Under the pieces are notes generated by a model. That model did no database searches. It was given only the letters and a program-made list of their open reading frames with translations, and was not told where the DNA came from. Below are positions 25,834-34,874 of a stretch of DNA of 64,000 nt, piece by piece. The translations under genes and the position numbers were made by a program. Positions within the stretch are counted from its first letter, which is position 1. The number at the start of each line of letters is the position of its first letter. This stretch comes from Terrabacter sp. Root85 (GTDB taxonomy: Bacteria > Actinomycetota > Actinomycetes > Actinomycetales > Dermatophilaceae), in contig NZ_LMIW01000011.1 of the NCBI RefSeq assembly GCF_001429185.1, positions 1 to 64,000 of the forward strand, written 5' to 3'.

Positions 25834-26141
25834 GACCGTCGTTCCAGCCACACCTGGCTCGAACGCATCACCTCGCCCCACGAAACCGCGCCATGGCGCA
25901 CTCATGGGTGGCAACCGGTCCCGGACCACCACCCAACGGCGCCATGGCGCACTCTCTGATGGCGCCCGGTCCCGGACCACCACCAAACCGCGCCACGGCG
26001 CGCTTCGGATGGCCGCCGCCCCGAGGGGGAGGGCGCAGCGACGGGGCGCGTGGTGCGCAGGTGGAAGCGGGGCCACTCGAGGGTTCGAGTGGCCCCATCG
26101 GTCACGGACGTCCGTCGTTCCGGGACGGCATACGGCGCCCG
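25834..26141. repeat. Convergent-gap repeat array 2 (51-bp tandem units plus hairpin)
   Basis: No gene is seen. Tandem 51-bp units begin at 25885 and 25936, with a degenerate third at 25987-26014. Each starts with a GCGCCATGGCGC palindrome (GCGCCACGGCGC in the third), and the first two contain GGTCC-C-GGACC. Then a perfect hairpin: GGGGCCACTCGA (26069-26080), a 4-nt loop, TCGAGTGGCCCC (26085-26096). A 12-nt palindrome ACGGACGTCCGT follows at 26104-26115. The hairpin arm carries the CGAGTGGCCCC core found in array 1. Confidence 0.8.
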
Positions 26142-27362
26142 TCAGGCGTTGGCTGGGGCTCCGCCGTCGTCGGCCGAGGCTGCCATCTCCCGGTCGAGCT
26201 CGCCCTCCGACTCGTCGCTGAAGAGGTGCTTGCCCACGGCGTTGAGCACCGCGGCGAAGGGGACGGCGACGAGCGCACCGACGATGCCGGCGATGATCGA
26301 GCCGGTCGCGATGGCGAGGATGACGGCGAGCGGGTGGACGCTGACGGCCTTGCCGAGCAGGAACGGCTGGAGCACGTGCGACTCGAGCTGCTGCACGCCG
26401 ATGACGACGGCGAGCATGATGAGGGCGACGCCCGGGCCGTGCGCGACGAGCGCGAGCAGCACGGCGACGGCCCCCGAGAGCAGCGCTCCGACGATCGGGA
26501 TGAACGCCAGGATGAAGACGAGGATGCCGATCGCGAACGCGAAGGGGACCTTGAGGATCGCGGCGCCGACCGAGATGCCGACCGCGTCGACGAAGGCCAC
26601 GATCATCGTCGCGCGCACGAACGCCGACAGCTGGTGCCAGGCGATGATGCCCGAGGAGTTGACGCGGGGGCGGGTTGCGCGCGGGAAGAGCCGCACGATC
26701 CAGCTCCAGATGCGCGGGCCCTCGTAGAGGAAGAAGAAGAGGGAGAAGAGGGCGATGAACAGGCCCGCGATGAAGTGCGTCGCCGTGAGCCCGACCGAGG
26801 TCGCGGTGTCGCCGAGGTTGCCAGACTCGCTCACCTTGTCGCGGATGGTGTTGAAGTACTCGTCGAACTGCGCGTCGGTGATGTTGAACGACGTGCGCAC
26901 CCAGTCGCGGATGCGCTCGAGACCGGTGGCGACCTGGCTCGTCAGGTCGGAGAAGCCGCTGCTGAACTGGGTCCCGACGAGGGTGAAGAGCGCCCCGATG
27001 AGCAGGATCGTGCCGAGCAGCGTGATGCCGGCGGCCGCCCCCGGCTTCATCCGGTGGTGCAGCCAGGTCGCGACGGGCCGCAGCAGCGCGGTCAGGAGGA
27101 TGGCGATCGCAACCGGCACGACGATCTCGGAGACCGAGCGCACCGCGAGCGACAGCAGGTAGATGGCCGCGCCGATGAGCAGCAGGCGCCACGCCCACTC
27201 GCTCGCGACCCGGACGCCGGGCGGGACGGCCGCGGCCTCGATGCCGGGCAGTTCCGGGGCGAAGGGGGGATCGGCCTGCAGGGTGTCGCTGCCGTCGTGG
27301 GTGCGGACGGGCACGGTCGCGTCGGAGGGCGTGCCAGAGGGCTCGGCATGGTTGTCGGTCAC
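26142..27362 (-). CDS. AI-2E/PerM family transporter
   Basis: A 406-residue membrane protein with about eight transmembrane segments. Typical family features: an N-terminal pair (LLLIGAAIYLLSLAVRSV, IVVPVAIAILLTALLRPV), a central soluble stretch with GFSDLTSQVATGLERIRDWV, the run FIALFSLFFFLYEGPRIWSW, and the C-terminal VQQLESHVLQPFLLGKAVSV HPLAVILAI region. Members export small molecules or act as Na+/H+ antiporters; AI-2 transport should not be assumed. GTG at 27362 is chosen because TACGGT on the minus strand (27369-27374) lies 6 nt upstream, a leaderless arrangement; GTG at 27368 is less likely. Confidence 0.88.
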   Translation of the reverse strand: MTDNHAEPSGTPSDATVPVRTHDGSDTLQADPPFAPELPGIEAAAVPPGVRVASEWAWRLLLIGAAIYLLSLAVRSVSEIVVPVAIAILLTALLRPVATWLHHRMKPGAAAGITLLGTILLIGALFTLVGTQFSSGFSDLTSQVATGLERIRDWVRTSFNITDAQFDEYFNTIRDKVSESGNLGDTATSVGLTATHFIAGLFIALFSLFFFLYEGPRIWSWIVRLFPRATRPRVNSSGIIAWHQLSAFVRATMIVAFVDAVGISVGAAILKVPFAFAIGILVFILAFIPIVGALLSGAVAVLLALVAHGPGVALIMLAVVIGVQQLESHVLQPFLLGKAVSVHPLAVILAIATGSIIAGIVGALVAVPFAAVLNAVGKHLFSDESEGELDREMAASADDGGAPANA

Positions 27363-27368
27363 GACCAC

Positions 27369-27374
27369 ACCGTA
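27369..27374 (-). promoter_or_regulatory. -10 element, leaderless start of the PerM-type gene
   Basis: TACGGT on the minus strand, 6 nt before the GTG at 27362. It overlaps a GTATGCC motif, as at the XRE regulator. Confidence 0.45.
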
Positions 27375-27500
27375 TGCCGCGTGGCCGTCCCGCGGTGCAT
27401 CACCCGCCGCTGATCGGACAGCCCGTGCCGGTCGTCACGATCGGGCATCAGTGCACATCGCCGACCGTCGTCCTCGCCTGACGGCGGCGACACTGCCGTC

Positions 27501-28052
27501 ATGACGACGTACTGGGAGCGGATGCCCCCACTGCGGGAGACGGGGCGCCGTCGCCCGTCGAGGGGAGTGGGCATCGCCGTCACCGTCGTGACGCTGGTCG
27601 TGCTCGGCCTCCTCGTCCTGGCCGGGTTCGCGCTCTGGGCGTACGCCGACCACGACCGGATCGAGCTCATCGACCGACCCGACGTGGTCGCCGCCGTCGA
27701 CGCCGGCTGCACCCGGCTCCGGGCCGGCCTGGCGGCCAGTCCCGTCGACGTGGGGTCACCGGCCTCGGTGAGGGCGGCGGCGATCGCGGCCCAGGACGAG
27801 GCGATCCGCGCGTTCGTCGCCGAGGTCCGCAGGCTCGACCCGGTCGCCAGAGCCGACGACCTCCCGGTCGACGACTGGCTGGCGGACTGGGAGTCGCTCG
27901 CCGTCGCTCGCGACGACGTGGCCGACGCGCTGCGGCGGGGAGGCCGTGCCTCGTTGGTCGTGCCCCGTGACGGGGGCGAGCCGATCACGCGGCGCATGGA
28001 CGCGGTCGGCGTCGCCTGTGTCGACCTGTCGCGCCTCGTGCGCCGGACCTGA
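27501..28052 (+). CDS. Hypothetical single-pass membrane protein
   Basis: A 183-residue protein of unrecognised family. A basic N-terminus (RETGRRRPSRG) precedes one membrane segment (VGIAVTVVTLVVLGLLVLAG, residues about 23-46); the rest is predicted outside. The external part is helical and charged (DEAIRAFVAEVRRLDPVARA, DDWLADWESLAVARDDVADA) with two cysteines (GCTRLRAGL and GVACVDL) that could form a disulphide. No catalytic motif is seen. The next gene starts 33 nt downstream but has its own leaderless promoter. Confidence 0.75.
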   Translation: MTTYWERMPPLRETGRRRPSRGVGIAVTVVTLVVLGLLVLAGFALWAYADHDRIELIDRPDVVAAVDAGCTRLRAGLAASPVDVGSPASVRAAAIAAQDEAIRAFVAEVRRLDPVARADDLPVDDWLADWESLAVARDDVADALRRGGRASLVVPRDGGEPITRRMDAVGVACVDLSRLVRRT

Positions 28053-28073
28053 CGTCGACACCGGTCCCGTGCG

Positions 28074-28079
28074 TACGCT
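28074..28079 (+). promoter_or_regulatory. -10 element, leaderless start of the NmrA-type gene
   Basis: TACGCT is followed by 6 nt and the ATG at 28086. Confidence 0.45.
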
Positions 28080-28085
28080 CGGGGG

Positions 28086-28958
28086 ATGAGCGCAGACGCC
28101 ACCAGTCCCCGTCCGACCCTCGCCGTCACCGGCTCGACCGGGTGGCTTGGTGGGCTCGTCGCCAAGGATCTCGCCGGCCGTGGAGTCGCCCAGCGGCTCC
28201 TCGTCCGTGACGCCAGTCGGGCGCCGGAACTGCAGGGTTCCGTTGCGGCTCAGTGCAGCTACCGCGACGCCGACGCCGCCCGAGCGGCTCTCGAGGGGGT
28301 CGAGACCCTCTTCATGGTCTCGGCGGCCGAGAACGAGGACCGGCTCGCCGAGCACCGAGCCTTCGTCGATGCCGCCGCGGCTGCCGGGGTCGGACACGTC
28401 GTCTACGTCTCGTTCTTCGGAGCAGCGCCGGATGCGACGTTCACCCTGGCTCGTGACCACGCGGCCACGGAGCAGCACCTCCGCGACTCGGGCATGGCGT
28501 GGACGTTCCTGCGCGACAACCTCTACCTCGAGTTCATGGACCACATGGTCGGCGAGGACGGTGTGGTCCGCGGCCCCGCCGGCGACGGCCGGGCTGCCGT
28601 CGTCGCGCACGACGACATCGCACGCGTCGCGGTCACCGTCCTGCTCGACCCCACGTCGCACGTAGGCGCGACGTACGCACTGACCGGGCCCGAGGCGCTG
28701 ACGTTCGCCGAGATGGCGCAGGTCATCACCGAGGTGACGGGCCGCGAGGTGCGCTTCCACGACGAGACGGTCGAGGAGGCGTACGCGTCCCGCGCGGTCT
28801 ACGGGGCCCCGGACTGGCAGGTGGACGCCTGGGTGTCGACGTACACCGCCGTGGCCGCGGGTGAGCTCGACGGCGTCAGCGGCGACGTCGAGCGGCTGAC
28901 GGGTCGCCGGCCCACGTCCCTGCGCGAGTACCTCGAGGCCCAGCGCCCGTCGAGGTGA
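28086..28958 (+). CDS. NmrA/SDR-type NAD(P)H-binding protein
   Basis: A 290-residue atypical short-chain dehydrogenase. The N-terminal Rossmann motif is modified: LAVTGSTGWLGGLVAKDLAG. Segments LLVRDASRAPE, VETLFMVSAAENEDRLAEHR and VGHVVYVSFFGAAPDATFTL then DHAATEQHLRDSGMAWTFLR are typical of NmrA/QOR2-like proteins, where the canonical YxxxK is absent. Such proteins sense NAD(P) redox state or reduce quinones. The C-terminal part binds substrate (LTGPEALTFAEMAQVITEVT). It converges on ackA. Confidence 0.87.
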   Translation: MSADATSPRPTLAVTGSTGWLGGLVAKDLAGRGVAQRLLVRDASRAPELQGSVAAQCSYRDADAARAALEGVETLFMVSAAENEDRLAEHRAFVDAAAAAGVGHVVYVSFFGAAPDATFTLARDHAATEQHLRDSGMAWTFLRDNLYLEFMDHMVGEDGVVRGPAGDGRAAVVAHDDIARVAVTVLLDPTSHVGATYALTGPEALTFAEMAQVITEVTGREVRFHDETVEEAYASRAVYGAPDWQVDAWVSTYTAVAAGELDGVSGDVERLTGRRPTSLREYLEAQRPSR

Positions 28959-29012
28959 TCGCGGCATCCACGGGGGTGCCGACATCACCACGAACCGGCG
29001 TGAGGTGGGCGG

Positions 29013-30170
29013 TCAGCCGACGAGGTCGGCCGTCTGTCGGGCGATGGCGAGCTCCTCGTTGGTCGGCACGACCGCGACGACGACGCGTGACCCGTCAGGA
29101 GAGATGACGCGTGCCGCGCTCGAGCCCGACGCGTTGAGGTCCGCGTCGACCGTGATGCCCAGCTCGGCGAGCCCGTCGGCGACCGCGGCCCGGACAGGGG
29201 CGCTGTGCTGTCCGATGCCCGCCGTGAAGACGAGCACGTCGGCCCCGCCGAGGATCGCGAGGTAGGCGCCGACGTAGTGCTTGAGCCGGTGGACGAAGAC
29301 GTCGAACGCGAGACGCGCATCCGCGTCCCCGGCATCGACTCGCTGCACGAGCTCGCGGAAGTCGTTGACACCGCTCAGCCCGAGGACCCCGGACTTCTTG
29401 TTGAGGAGCGTGTCGATCTCGCCGAGCGTCATCCCTGCCTCTCGGGCGAGGTAGGCGTGGAGCCCGGGATCGACGTCGCCAGAGCGGGTGCCCATGACGA
29501 GACCCTGCAGGGGGGTCAGGCCCATCGACGTCTCGACGGCCTGGCCACCGCGCACCGCGGACGCCGAGCACCCGTTGCCGAGGTGGAGGATCACCTGGCG
29601 CAGATCAGCGAGGGGGCGACCCAGCAGGTCGGCCGTCGCCTGCGCGACGAACTGGTGCGAGGTGCCGTGGAAGCCGTAGCGGCGGATGGAGTGCTTCGCG
29701 GCGAGGTCGCGGGGCACCGCATACGTCGACGCCGCGGCCGGAAGGGATGAGAAGAAGGCGGTGTCGAAGACGGCGACGTGGGGCACGTCGTAGTGCTGCC
29801 GAGCGGCCTCGATGCCGATGACGGCAGCCGGGTTGTGCAGTGGCGCAAGGGCGCTCAGCGCCCTGATGCGGTCGAGCACGGCGTCGTCGATGACGACCGG
29901 CTCCGAGAAGTCGGGGCCGCCGTGGACGACGCGGTGACCGACGGCGCGGAGCGGCACCTCGTCGAGGTCGACTCCGTCGGCGTGCAGCTGGGTCGTCATC
30001 GCCTCGAGCGCGGCCGAATGGTCGGTGACGTCGCTGCCCGCCTCGCCGATGCGCTCGACGATCCCACCGGCGCGGACCTCGCCCGACTCCGCCACGACGA
30101 GCTGGTACTTGAGCGATGACGAGCCGGCGTTGAGGACGAGGACGGGCCTGTCGTGGGTGGACTCCGTCAC
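29013..30170 (-). CDS. ackA: Acetate kinase
   Basis: A 385-residue cytosolic enzyme interconverting acetate plus ATP and acetyl phosphate plus ADP. Family signatures are complete: VLNAGSSSLKYQLV (phosphate 1), HRVVHGG, AVFDTAFFSSLP, RRYGFHGTSHQFV, HLGNGCSASAV, TSMGLTPLQGLVMGTRSGDV and VFTAGIGQHSAPVR. The GTG start overlaps the stop of pta (GTGA), so the two are translationally coupled. Together with Pta it forms the overflow and acetate assimilation route. Confidence 0.97.
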   Translation of the reverse strand: MTESTHDRPVLVLNAGSSSLKYQLVVAESGEVRAGGIVERIGEAGSDVTDHSAALEAMTTQLHADGVDLDEVPLRAVGHRVVHGGPDFSEPVVIDDAVLDRIRALSALAPLHNPAAVIGIEAARQHYDVPHVAVFDTAFFSSLPAAASTYAVPRDLAAKHSIRRYGFHGTSHQFVAQATADLLGRPLADLRQVILHLGNGCSASAVRGGQAVETSMGLTPLQGLVMGTRSGDVDPGLHAYLAREAGMTLGEIDTLLNKKSGVLGLSGVNDFRELVQRVDAGDADARLAFDVFVHRLKHYVGAYLAILGGADVLVFTAGIGQHSAPVRAAVADGLAELGITVDADLNASGSSAARVISPDGSRVVVAVVPTNEELAIARQTADLVG

Positions 30171-32272
30171 TGGCCGGCTCCCTGCTGCTCGGTCGAGACG
30201 CCCTGCGCCTGGACGGCGGTGATGGCGACGGTGTTGACGATGTCGTCGACGAGGGCGCCGCGGGAGAGGTCGTTGACCGGCTTGCGCAGACCCTGGAGCA
30301 CCGGGCCCACCGCGACGGCGTGCGCGCTGCGCTGCACGGCCTTGTACGTGTTGTTGCCGGTGTTGAGGTCGGGGAAGACGAAGACCGTGGCGTGGCCGGC
30401 GACGTCGGAGTCAGGCATCTTGGCCCGACCCACGACGGGGTCGATGGCGGCGTCGTACTGGATCGGCCCGGCCAGCGCGAGATCCGGTGCCCGCTGGGCG
30501 ATGAGCTCCGTTGCGGCACGGACCTTCTCGACCTCGGCGCCGGAGCCGCTCGTGCCGGTCGAGTAGGAGAGCATCGCGACCCGCGGCTCGATCCCGAACT
30601 GCTGCGCGGTCTGCGCCGAGGAGATCGCGATGTCGGCGAGCTGCTCGGCCGTCGGGTCGGGGATCACCGCGCAGTCGCCGTAGACGAGCACCCGGTCGGC
30701 GAGACACATGAGGAAGACGCTCGAGACCGTCTTGACCCCGTCGGCGGTCTTGACGAACTCGAGCGCCGGACGGATCGTGTGCGCCGTCGTGTTGACGGCG
30801 CCGGACACCATGCCGTCGGCGAGGCCGAGGTGCACCATCATCGTGCCGAAGAACGAGATGTCGGTGACGACCTCCCGGGCGCGCTCGACGGTCATGCCCT
30901 TGTGGGCCCGCGCCACGGCATACTCCTGCGCGAAGCGCTCGACGAGGTCGGCGTCGGTGGGGGAGACGACGGTCGCGGCGTCGAGGTCGAGCCCGAGCGC
31001 CGACCCGCGGGCCCGCACCTTCGTCTCGTCGCCGAGCAGCGTCAGGTCGGCGACGCCTCGTCGAAGCAGCACGTCAGCGGCCTCGAGGATGCGGTCGTCC
31101 TGGCTCTCGGGGAGCACGATGTGCTTGCGGTCGGAGCGAGCCCGCTCCATGAGCTGGAACTCGAACATCAGCGGCGTGCGCACCTCGGAGGCCGAGACGT
31201 CGATGGCGGTGAGCAGGGCGGCCTGGTCGACGCTCTCGGAGAAGAGCCGGCGTGCCGTCTCGATCTTGTTGCGCGATCCCTTCGTCATCGGCCCGCGCAC
31301 CTGCATGAGCCGCTCGGCCGTGCGGAAGGTGCCGTCGTCGGTGAGGGCGATCGGCAGGTCCTGCTGAACGCCGGCCGACAGGCGCGAGATCGTCTCGGGG
31401 ATCGGGTAGCCGCCGGTGAGGATGATCCCCGCCAGGGTCGGGAAGGTGCCGGACTGGTGGGCGAGCAGGAGGCCCGGGATGAGGTCGGTGCGGTCGCTCG
31501 GCGCGATGACGGTGACGTCCGGGCCGAGCCGGGCGAGCACGTTGGGCAGGCTCATCGCCGCGACGACGAGCCCGAGACTGTCGCGGTCCATCCACGACTC
31601 GCTGCCGAGGACGAGCCGCGCCCCGATCGCGTCGGCGAGAGCCCGGAAGCTCGGCGCGGAGAGGAGCGGGTTCTCGGGGATCGCGGCGGTGACCGGGAAG
31701 GGCAGGGTGCCGAGCACGGCCCGCACCTCGTCGAGGTCGGCCGGGTCGACGCGGTTGGCGACGACGGCGACGGTCTGGGCGTGGTTGGCGCGCAGCTCGG
31801 TGATGGCACTGTCGGCGGCGACGCGGATCTGGTCGGGCGTGCGGTCGCGGCCGTGCACGACGAGCACGACGGCCGAGCCGAGGTTGGCGGCCACCCGCGC
31901 GTTGAAGGACAGCTCCGTGCCCGTCGAGACGTCGGTGTAGTCGGAGCCGAGCACGATGATGACCTCGAAGCGCGCGCTCAGCGCGCCGAACCGCTCGACG
32001 ATGACGTGCAGCGCCTCGTCGGGGTCGTCGTGCGCCTGGGCGTAGGTGACTCCGAGTGCCTCCTCGTAGGTCTGCTCGACGCCGGGCTGGCTGACGAGCA
32101 TCTCGACGATGTGGTCGACCTCGTCGTCGGGACCGGTGCCCCCGAGGGTCGTCAGCGGGCGGTAGACACCGACCGACCCGACCTCGCGCAACAGGGCGTC
32201 GAGCAGGCCGAGGGCCACGGCGGACTTGCCCGTCAGGCCCTCGGGCGAGGCGACGTAGACGCTTCGGCTCAC
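30167..32272 (-). CDS. pta: Phosphate acetyltransferase (long, regulatory-domain type)
   Basis: A 701-residue class II enzyme converting acetyl-CoA and phosphate to acetyl phosphate. Three parts are visible: an N-terminal P-loop, dethiobiotin-synthetase-like domain (SPEGLTGKSAVALGLLDALL), a central DRTGG-type domain (about residues 215-330) and the C-terminal catalytic PTA domain (IVLPESQDDRILEAADVLLR, MVHLGLADGMVSGAVNTTAH, MLSYSTGTSGSG, ALAGPIQYDAAIDP). Length matches the long type regulated by NADH and pyruvate. GTG start with TAGGTT 6 nt upstream, so probably leaderless. Confidence 0.97.
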   Translation of the reverse strand: MSRSVYVASPEGLTGKSAVALGLLDALLREVGSVGVYRPLTTLGGTGPDDEVDHIVEMLVSQPGVEQTYEEALGVTYAQAHDDPDEALHVIVERFGALSARFEVIIVLGSDYTDVSTGTELSFNARVAANLGSAVVLVVHGRDRTPDQIRVAADSAITELRANHAQTVAVVANRVDPADLDEVRAVLGTLPFPVTAAIPENPLLSAPSFRALADAIGARLVLGSESWMDRDSLGLVVAAMSLPNVLARLGPDVTVIAPSDRTDLIPGLLLAHQSGTFPTLAGIILTGGYPIPETISRLSAGVQQDLPIALTDDGTFRTAERLMQVRGPMTKGSRNKIETARRLFSESVDQAALLTAIDVSASEVRTPLMFEFQLMERARSDRKHIVLPESQDDRILEAADVLLRRGVADLTLLGDETKVRARGSALGLDLDAATVVSPTDADLVERFAQEYAVARAHKGMTVERAREVVTDISFFGTMMVHLGLADGMVSGAVNTTAHTIRPALEFVKTADGVKTVSSVFLMCLADRVLVYGDCAVIPDPTAEQLADIAISSAQTAQQFGIEPRVAMLSYSTGTSGSGAEVEKVRAATELIAQRAPDLALAGPIQYDAAIDPVVGRAKMPDSDVAGHATVFVFPDLNTGNNTYKAVQRSAHAVAVGPVLQGLRKPVNDLSRGALVDDIVNTVAITAVQAQGVSTEQQGAGQ

Positions 32273-32278
32273 GCGACG

Positions 32279-32284
32279 AACCTA
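32279..32284 (-). promoter_or_regulatory. -10 element, leaderless start of pta-ackA
   Basis: TAGGTT on the minus strand, 6 nt before the GTG at 32272. It sits at the 3' end of the OsmC gene, so pta-ackA has its own promoter. Confidence 0.45.
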
Positions 32285-32797
32285 TCGGTCCCGCGGCGCC
32301 CGGCGCCGCACCTCGATCGTCGGTGGCTCCCGGAGCGACTGGCCGACGACGCAGTAGCGCTCCGTGGCGGTCGCGAGGCGTTGCAGGGTGGTGTCGTCGG
32401 CGTCCGTCGTGACCTCGGCGACGACCCTCGGGCCGAGGACCCCGACCGGTGCCGTCCGGTCGACACCGAGCGTGCCGCGCGCGTCGAACGTCGCCTCCGC
32501 CCGAACCTCCACCTCGCGCAGGTCGACGCCGAACGCGACCGACACGGCGTGCAGCGTCACCCCGGCGCACGCGACGAGCGCCTCCATGAGCATGTCGCCC
32601 GAGCACGCATCGGACCCGTCGCCGCCCGCGGCCGGGTGCAGCCCGGCGCGGACCGCCCCGGCGGCGGTGCGCACCTCGACCGTGACCGGTTCGCCGAAGA
32701 CGGCGCTCGCCGACACCGGGTGCAGGGCCGCGCACGGGTCCTCGCGGTAGCGGGCCTTGAGGGGCTCCTGCGCGGCCCGGAGCTCGTCGCGGTTCAC
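32282..32797 (-). CDS. OsmC family protein
   Basis: A 171-residue protein of the OsmC/Ohr fold, starting with GTG (MNRDELRAAQEPLKARYREDP). The family's two redox Cys sites appear: C64-type in DGSDACSGDMLMEALVACAG and the helix VACAGVTLHAVSVAFGVDLR. The last third (TTLQRLATATERYCVVGQSL) carries the second Cys. Such proteins detoxify organic peroxides, although this subgroup is less studied. It is upstream of pta on the same strand with a short gap. Confidence 0.83.
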   Translation of the reverse strand: MNRDELRAAQEPLKARYREDPCAALHPVSASAVFGEPVTVEVRTAAGAVRAGLHPAAGGDGSDACSGDMLMEALVACAGVTLHAVSVAFGVDLREVEVRAEATFDARGTLGVDRTAPVGVLGPRVVAEVTTDADDTTLQRLATATERYCVVGQSLREPPTIEVRRRAPRDR

Positions 32798-32912
32798 GGC
32801 GCCTCACCCGCGTGCTGCTCGGTCATGACTGTCTCCCGTCGTCCGAGGACTCTCGTGACGACACCGTATGCCGCGTGGTCTCCGCGCGGACGCATCGACC
32901 TACGTTCACGGC

Positions 32913-33743
32913 TCAGGCGACCGTGGACAGCCCGAGCCGCCGGACGAGGCCCACCGCGTCGTGCGGCGCGTGACCTCTCGCGTCGTTGTCGAAGTAGAGG
33001 TGGACGTCGTGCCCCTGCTCCATCCAGTGGTGGCAGGTTCGCGCCCACCGGTCGAGGGACTCGTCCGTGTAGCCGCTGGCGTAGAGCTCGGTCTCGCCGT
33101 GCAGCCGCACGTAGCGGAAGTCGCTCGTCGCGTCGTCCATGACGGGCCACGTGCCTGCGCTGTCGGCGATCACCATGGCGACGCCGTACTCAGCGCAGAG
33201 CGCCCGGGCCTCCTCGGTGTCGAAGCTGTCGTGACGCGGCTCGAGGGCGTGCCGCATCGGGACGTCGACCTCGCACGTCGTCAGGATGCGGTCCTCCTTG
33301 AGCTTGTCGTCGTGCTTCTCGGCCAGCCGCGCGGCCTCGCCCGTCGAGCGTGGCAGCAGCTGGAGGAAGCTCCGGACGCGGTTCGGGTCGAACTCGATGC
33401 GGGCCGGCAGCTGCCACAGCACCGGGCCGAGCTGGGGGCCGAGCGCGAGGACCCCGCTCGCGAAGAAGTTGGCCAGCGGGGTCTCGACGTCGCGCAACGC
33501 CTTCATGTGAGTGATGAAGCGCCCACCCTTGACCGCGAAGTTGACGTCGTCGGGCACGGCAGCCCGCCACGCGGCATACGAGCTCGGACGCTGGAGGGAG
33601 TAGAAGGAGCCGTTCACCTCGATCGACGTCATCCGCTCGGCGGCATACGTCAGCTCGAGCCGCTGGGGAAGACCCTTCGGGTAGAAATCACCGCGCCACG
33701 ACGGGTAGCGCCAGCCGGAGACGCCGATCCTTGCGTGGGGCAT
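32913..33743 (-). CDS. DUF72 (YecE-like) protein
   Basis: A 276-residue TIM-barrel-like protein of the DUF72 family. Signatures: ARIGVSGWRYPSWRGDFYPK at the N-terminus, ERMTSIEVNGSFYSLQRPSS, FAVKGGRFITHMKALRDVET, LGPVLWQLPARIEFDPNRVR, and YVRLHGETELYASGYTDESL then VHLYFDNDARGHAPHDA at the C-terminus. Function is unknown; a metal-dependent hydrolase-like role has been suggested for the fold. It stands alone between OsmC and the DyP-containing unit. Confidence 0.9.
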   Translation of the reverse strand: MPHARIGVSGWRYPSWRGDFYPKGLPQRLELTYAAERMTSIEVNGSFYSLQRPSSYAAWRAAVPDDVNFAVKGGRFITHMKALRDVETPLANFFASGVLALGPQLGPVLWQLPARIEFDPNRVRSFLQLLPRSTGEAARLAEKHDDKLKEDRILTTCEVDVPMRHALEPRHDSFDTEEARALCAEYGVAMVIADSAGTWPVMDDATSDFRYVRLHGETELYASGYTDESLDRWARTCHHWMEQGHDVHLYFDNDARGHAPHDAVGLVRRLGLSTVA

Positions 33744-33781
33744 GTCCGTCCCTTACCCACGAGGCGGCCGCGGGTGCGCGG

Positions 33782-34861
33782 TCAGCGCACGTCGACGTAG
33801 GACACCTCGACGGCGTTGTTCCCGTATCCGAGCCGGTTCCACGGTGGGACGTCCGGCTGCTCGTTGCCTGCGGCGTCGGTCGCCTTGGCGCGGATGCTGT
33901 ACCGCCCCGGCAGGGCGACGTCCCACTCGTAGGCCCAGCTCTGCCACTGGTGCGGCCCTTGGGGGGCCTCGACCACGGCAGGGCTCCAGTCACCTTCGCC
34001 GGTGAAGCTGAGGTCGACGTTCGTGACCGGCCCGGTGCCCGACCAGGCCTTCCCGCGGATCACGTGGGTGCCCGGCGTGAGGACCGCCCCCGGCGCCGGG
34101 TCGGTGACGCGTGCCCGCACGCGCATCGTCGTCACCCGCTCGTGGGGACGATCCGGCCACTCGTACACGTAGTGCCCGGTCTGGAACTCGCCCTCGAACG
34201 GCTCCGTGACGACGTCGATCCTCTTGAGCCACTTGACCGATGCGACGGCGAACCAGCCTGGTACGACGATCCGGAACGGCGCCCCGTGGTCGCGACCGAG
34301 CGGGCGTCCGTTCATCTCGTAGGCGATGAGGATCTCCGCCGCCGGGTCGAGAGCGTGCTCGAGGGTCAGCGAACGGACGAACGTCAGGTCGGACTTCACG
34401 GTCTGGGCGAGCACCGGGTTGAGGAGGTAGGAGCCGCTGTCGGCGCCCTCGAAACGGACCTCCACGCCGGCGGGATCGGGCTGCGTCCGCTCGAGCACGT
34501 CGCGCAGCCAGGTGCCCGTCCACACGGCGGTGGAGACGGCATACGCCCCCCATGGCTCTCCCGCGGGCAGCGGCCGCGTCTCGAGCCGCCCGTTTCCCGC
34601 GCACTCGAGCGTGACGGCCCGCTCGACGGACGGCAGGGCGCGCAGGTCGTCCAGCGTGAGGGTCGTGGGAGAGCCCACGGCGCCACCGATCTCGAGCGTG
34701 CCGTCGTGCTCCGGCAGTGCGAAGTTGCTGCGGACGTAGTGCTGCTCCGTCGGGGTGGTGTCGCCCGTCAGCCCTTCGGGTGGGGCCTCGGCGTTGAACG
34801 GCTGTTGGTGGATCATCGTCAGCGCGGACCGGGCTCGTCGGAGACTGTCGTTAACCAGCAT
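33782..34861 (-). CDS. Sulfite-oxidase-like molybdopterin oxidoreductase (no signal peptide)
   Basis: A 359-residue molybdenum enzyme of the sulfite oxidase family. The catalytic Mo-binding Cys is C87 in RAVTLECAGNGR. Further family marks: WGAYAVSTAVWTGTWLRDVL, NGRPLGRDHGAPFRIVVPGW, VKWLKRIDVVTEPFEGEFQT, and a C-terminal Ig-like dimerisation domain (HVIRGKAWSGTGPVTNVDLS). No Tat or Sec signal is seen, so it appears cytosolic, unlike many relatives. GAGGAG lies just before the ATG. It is last in a five-gene minus-strand unit and preceded by 12-bp tandem repeats. Its cofactor would come from the moaC/mog/moeA genes. Confidence 0.88.
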   Translation of the reverse strand: MLVNDSLRRARSALTMIHQQPFNAEAPPEGLTGDTTPTEQHYVRSNFALPEHDGTLEIGGAVGSPTTLTLDDLRALPSVERAVTLECAGNGRLETRPLPAGEPWGAYAVSTAVWTGTWLRDVLERTQPDPAGVEVRFEGADSGSYLLNPVLAQTVKSDLTFVRSLTLEHALDPAAEILIAYEMNGRPLGRDHGAPFRIVVPGWFAVASVKWLKRIDVVTEPFEGEFQTGHYVYEWPDRPHERVTTMRVRARVTDPAPGAVLTPGTHVIRGKAWSGTGPVTNVDLSFTGEGDWSPAVVEAPQGPHQWQSWAYEWDVALPGRYSIRAKATDAAGNEQPDVPPWNRLGYGNNAVEVSYVDVR

Positions 34862-34874
34862 GGTGGGCTCCTCG

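Noticed and set aside
30320-33142. 940-codon plus-strand frame opposite pta and OsmC
   Set aside because: Shadow frame of clear minus-strand genes with no recognisable domain.
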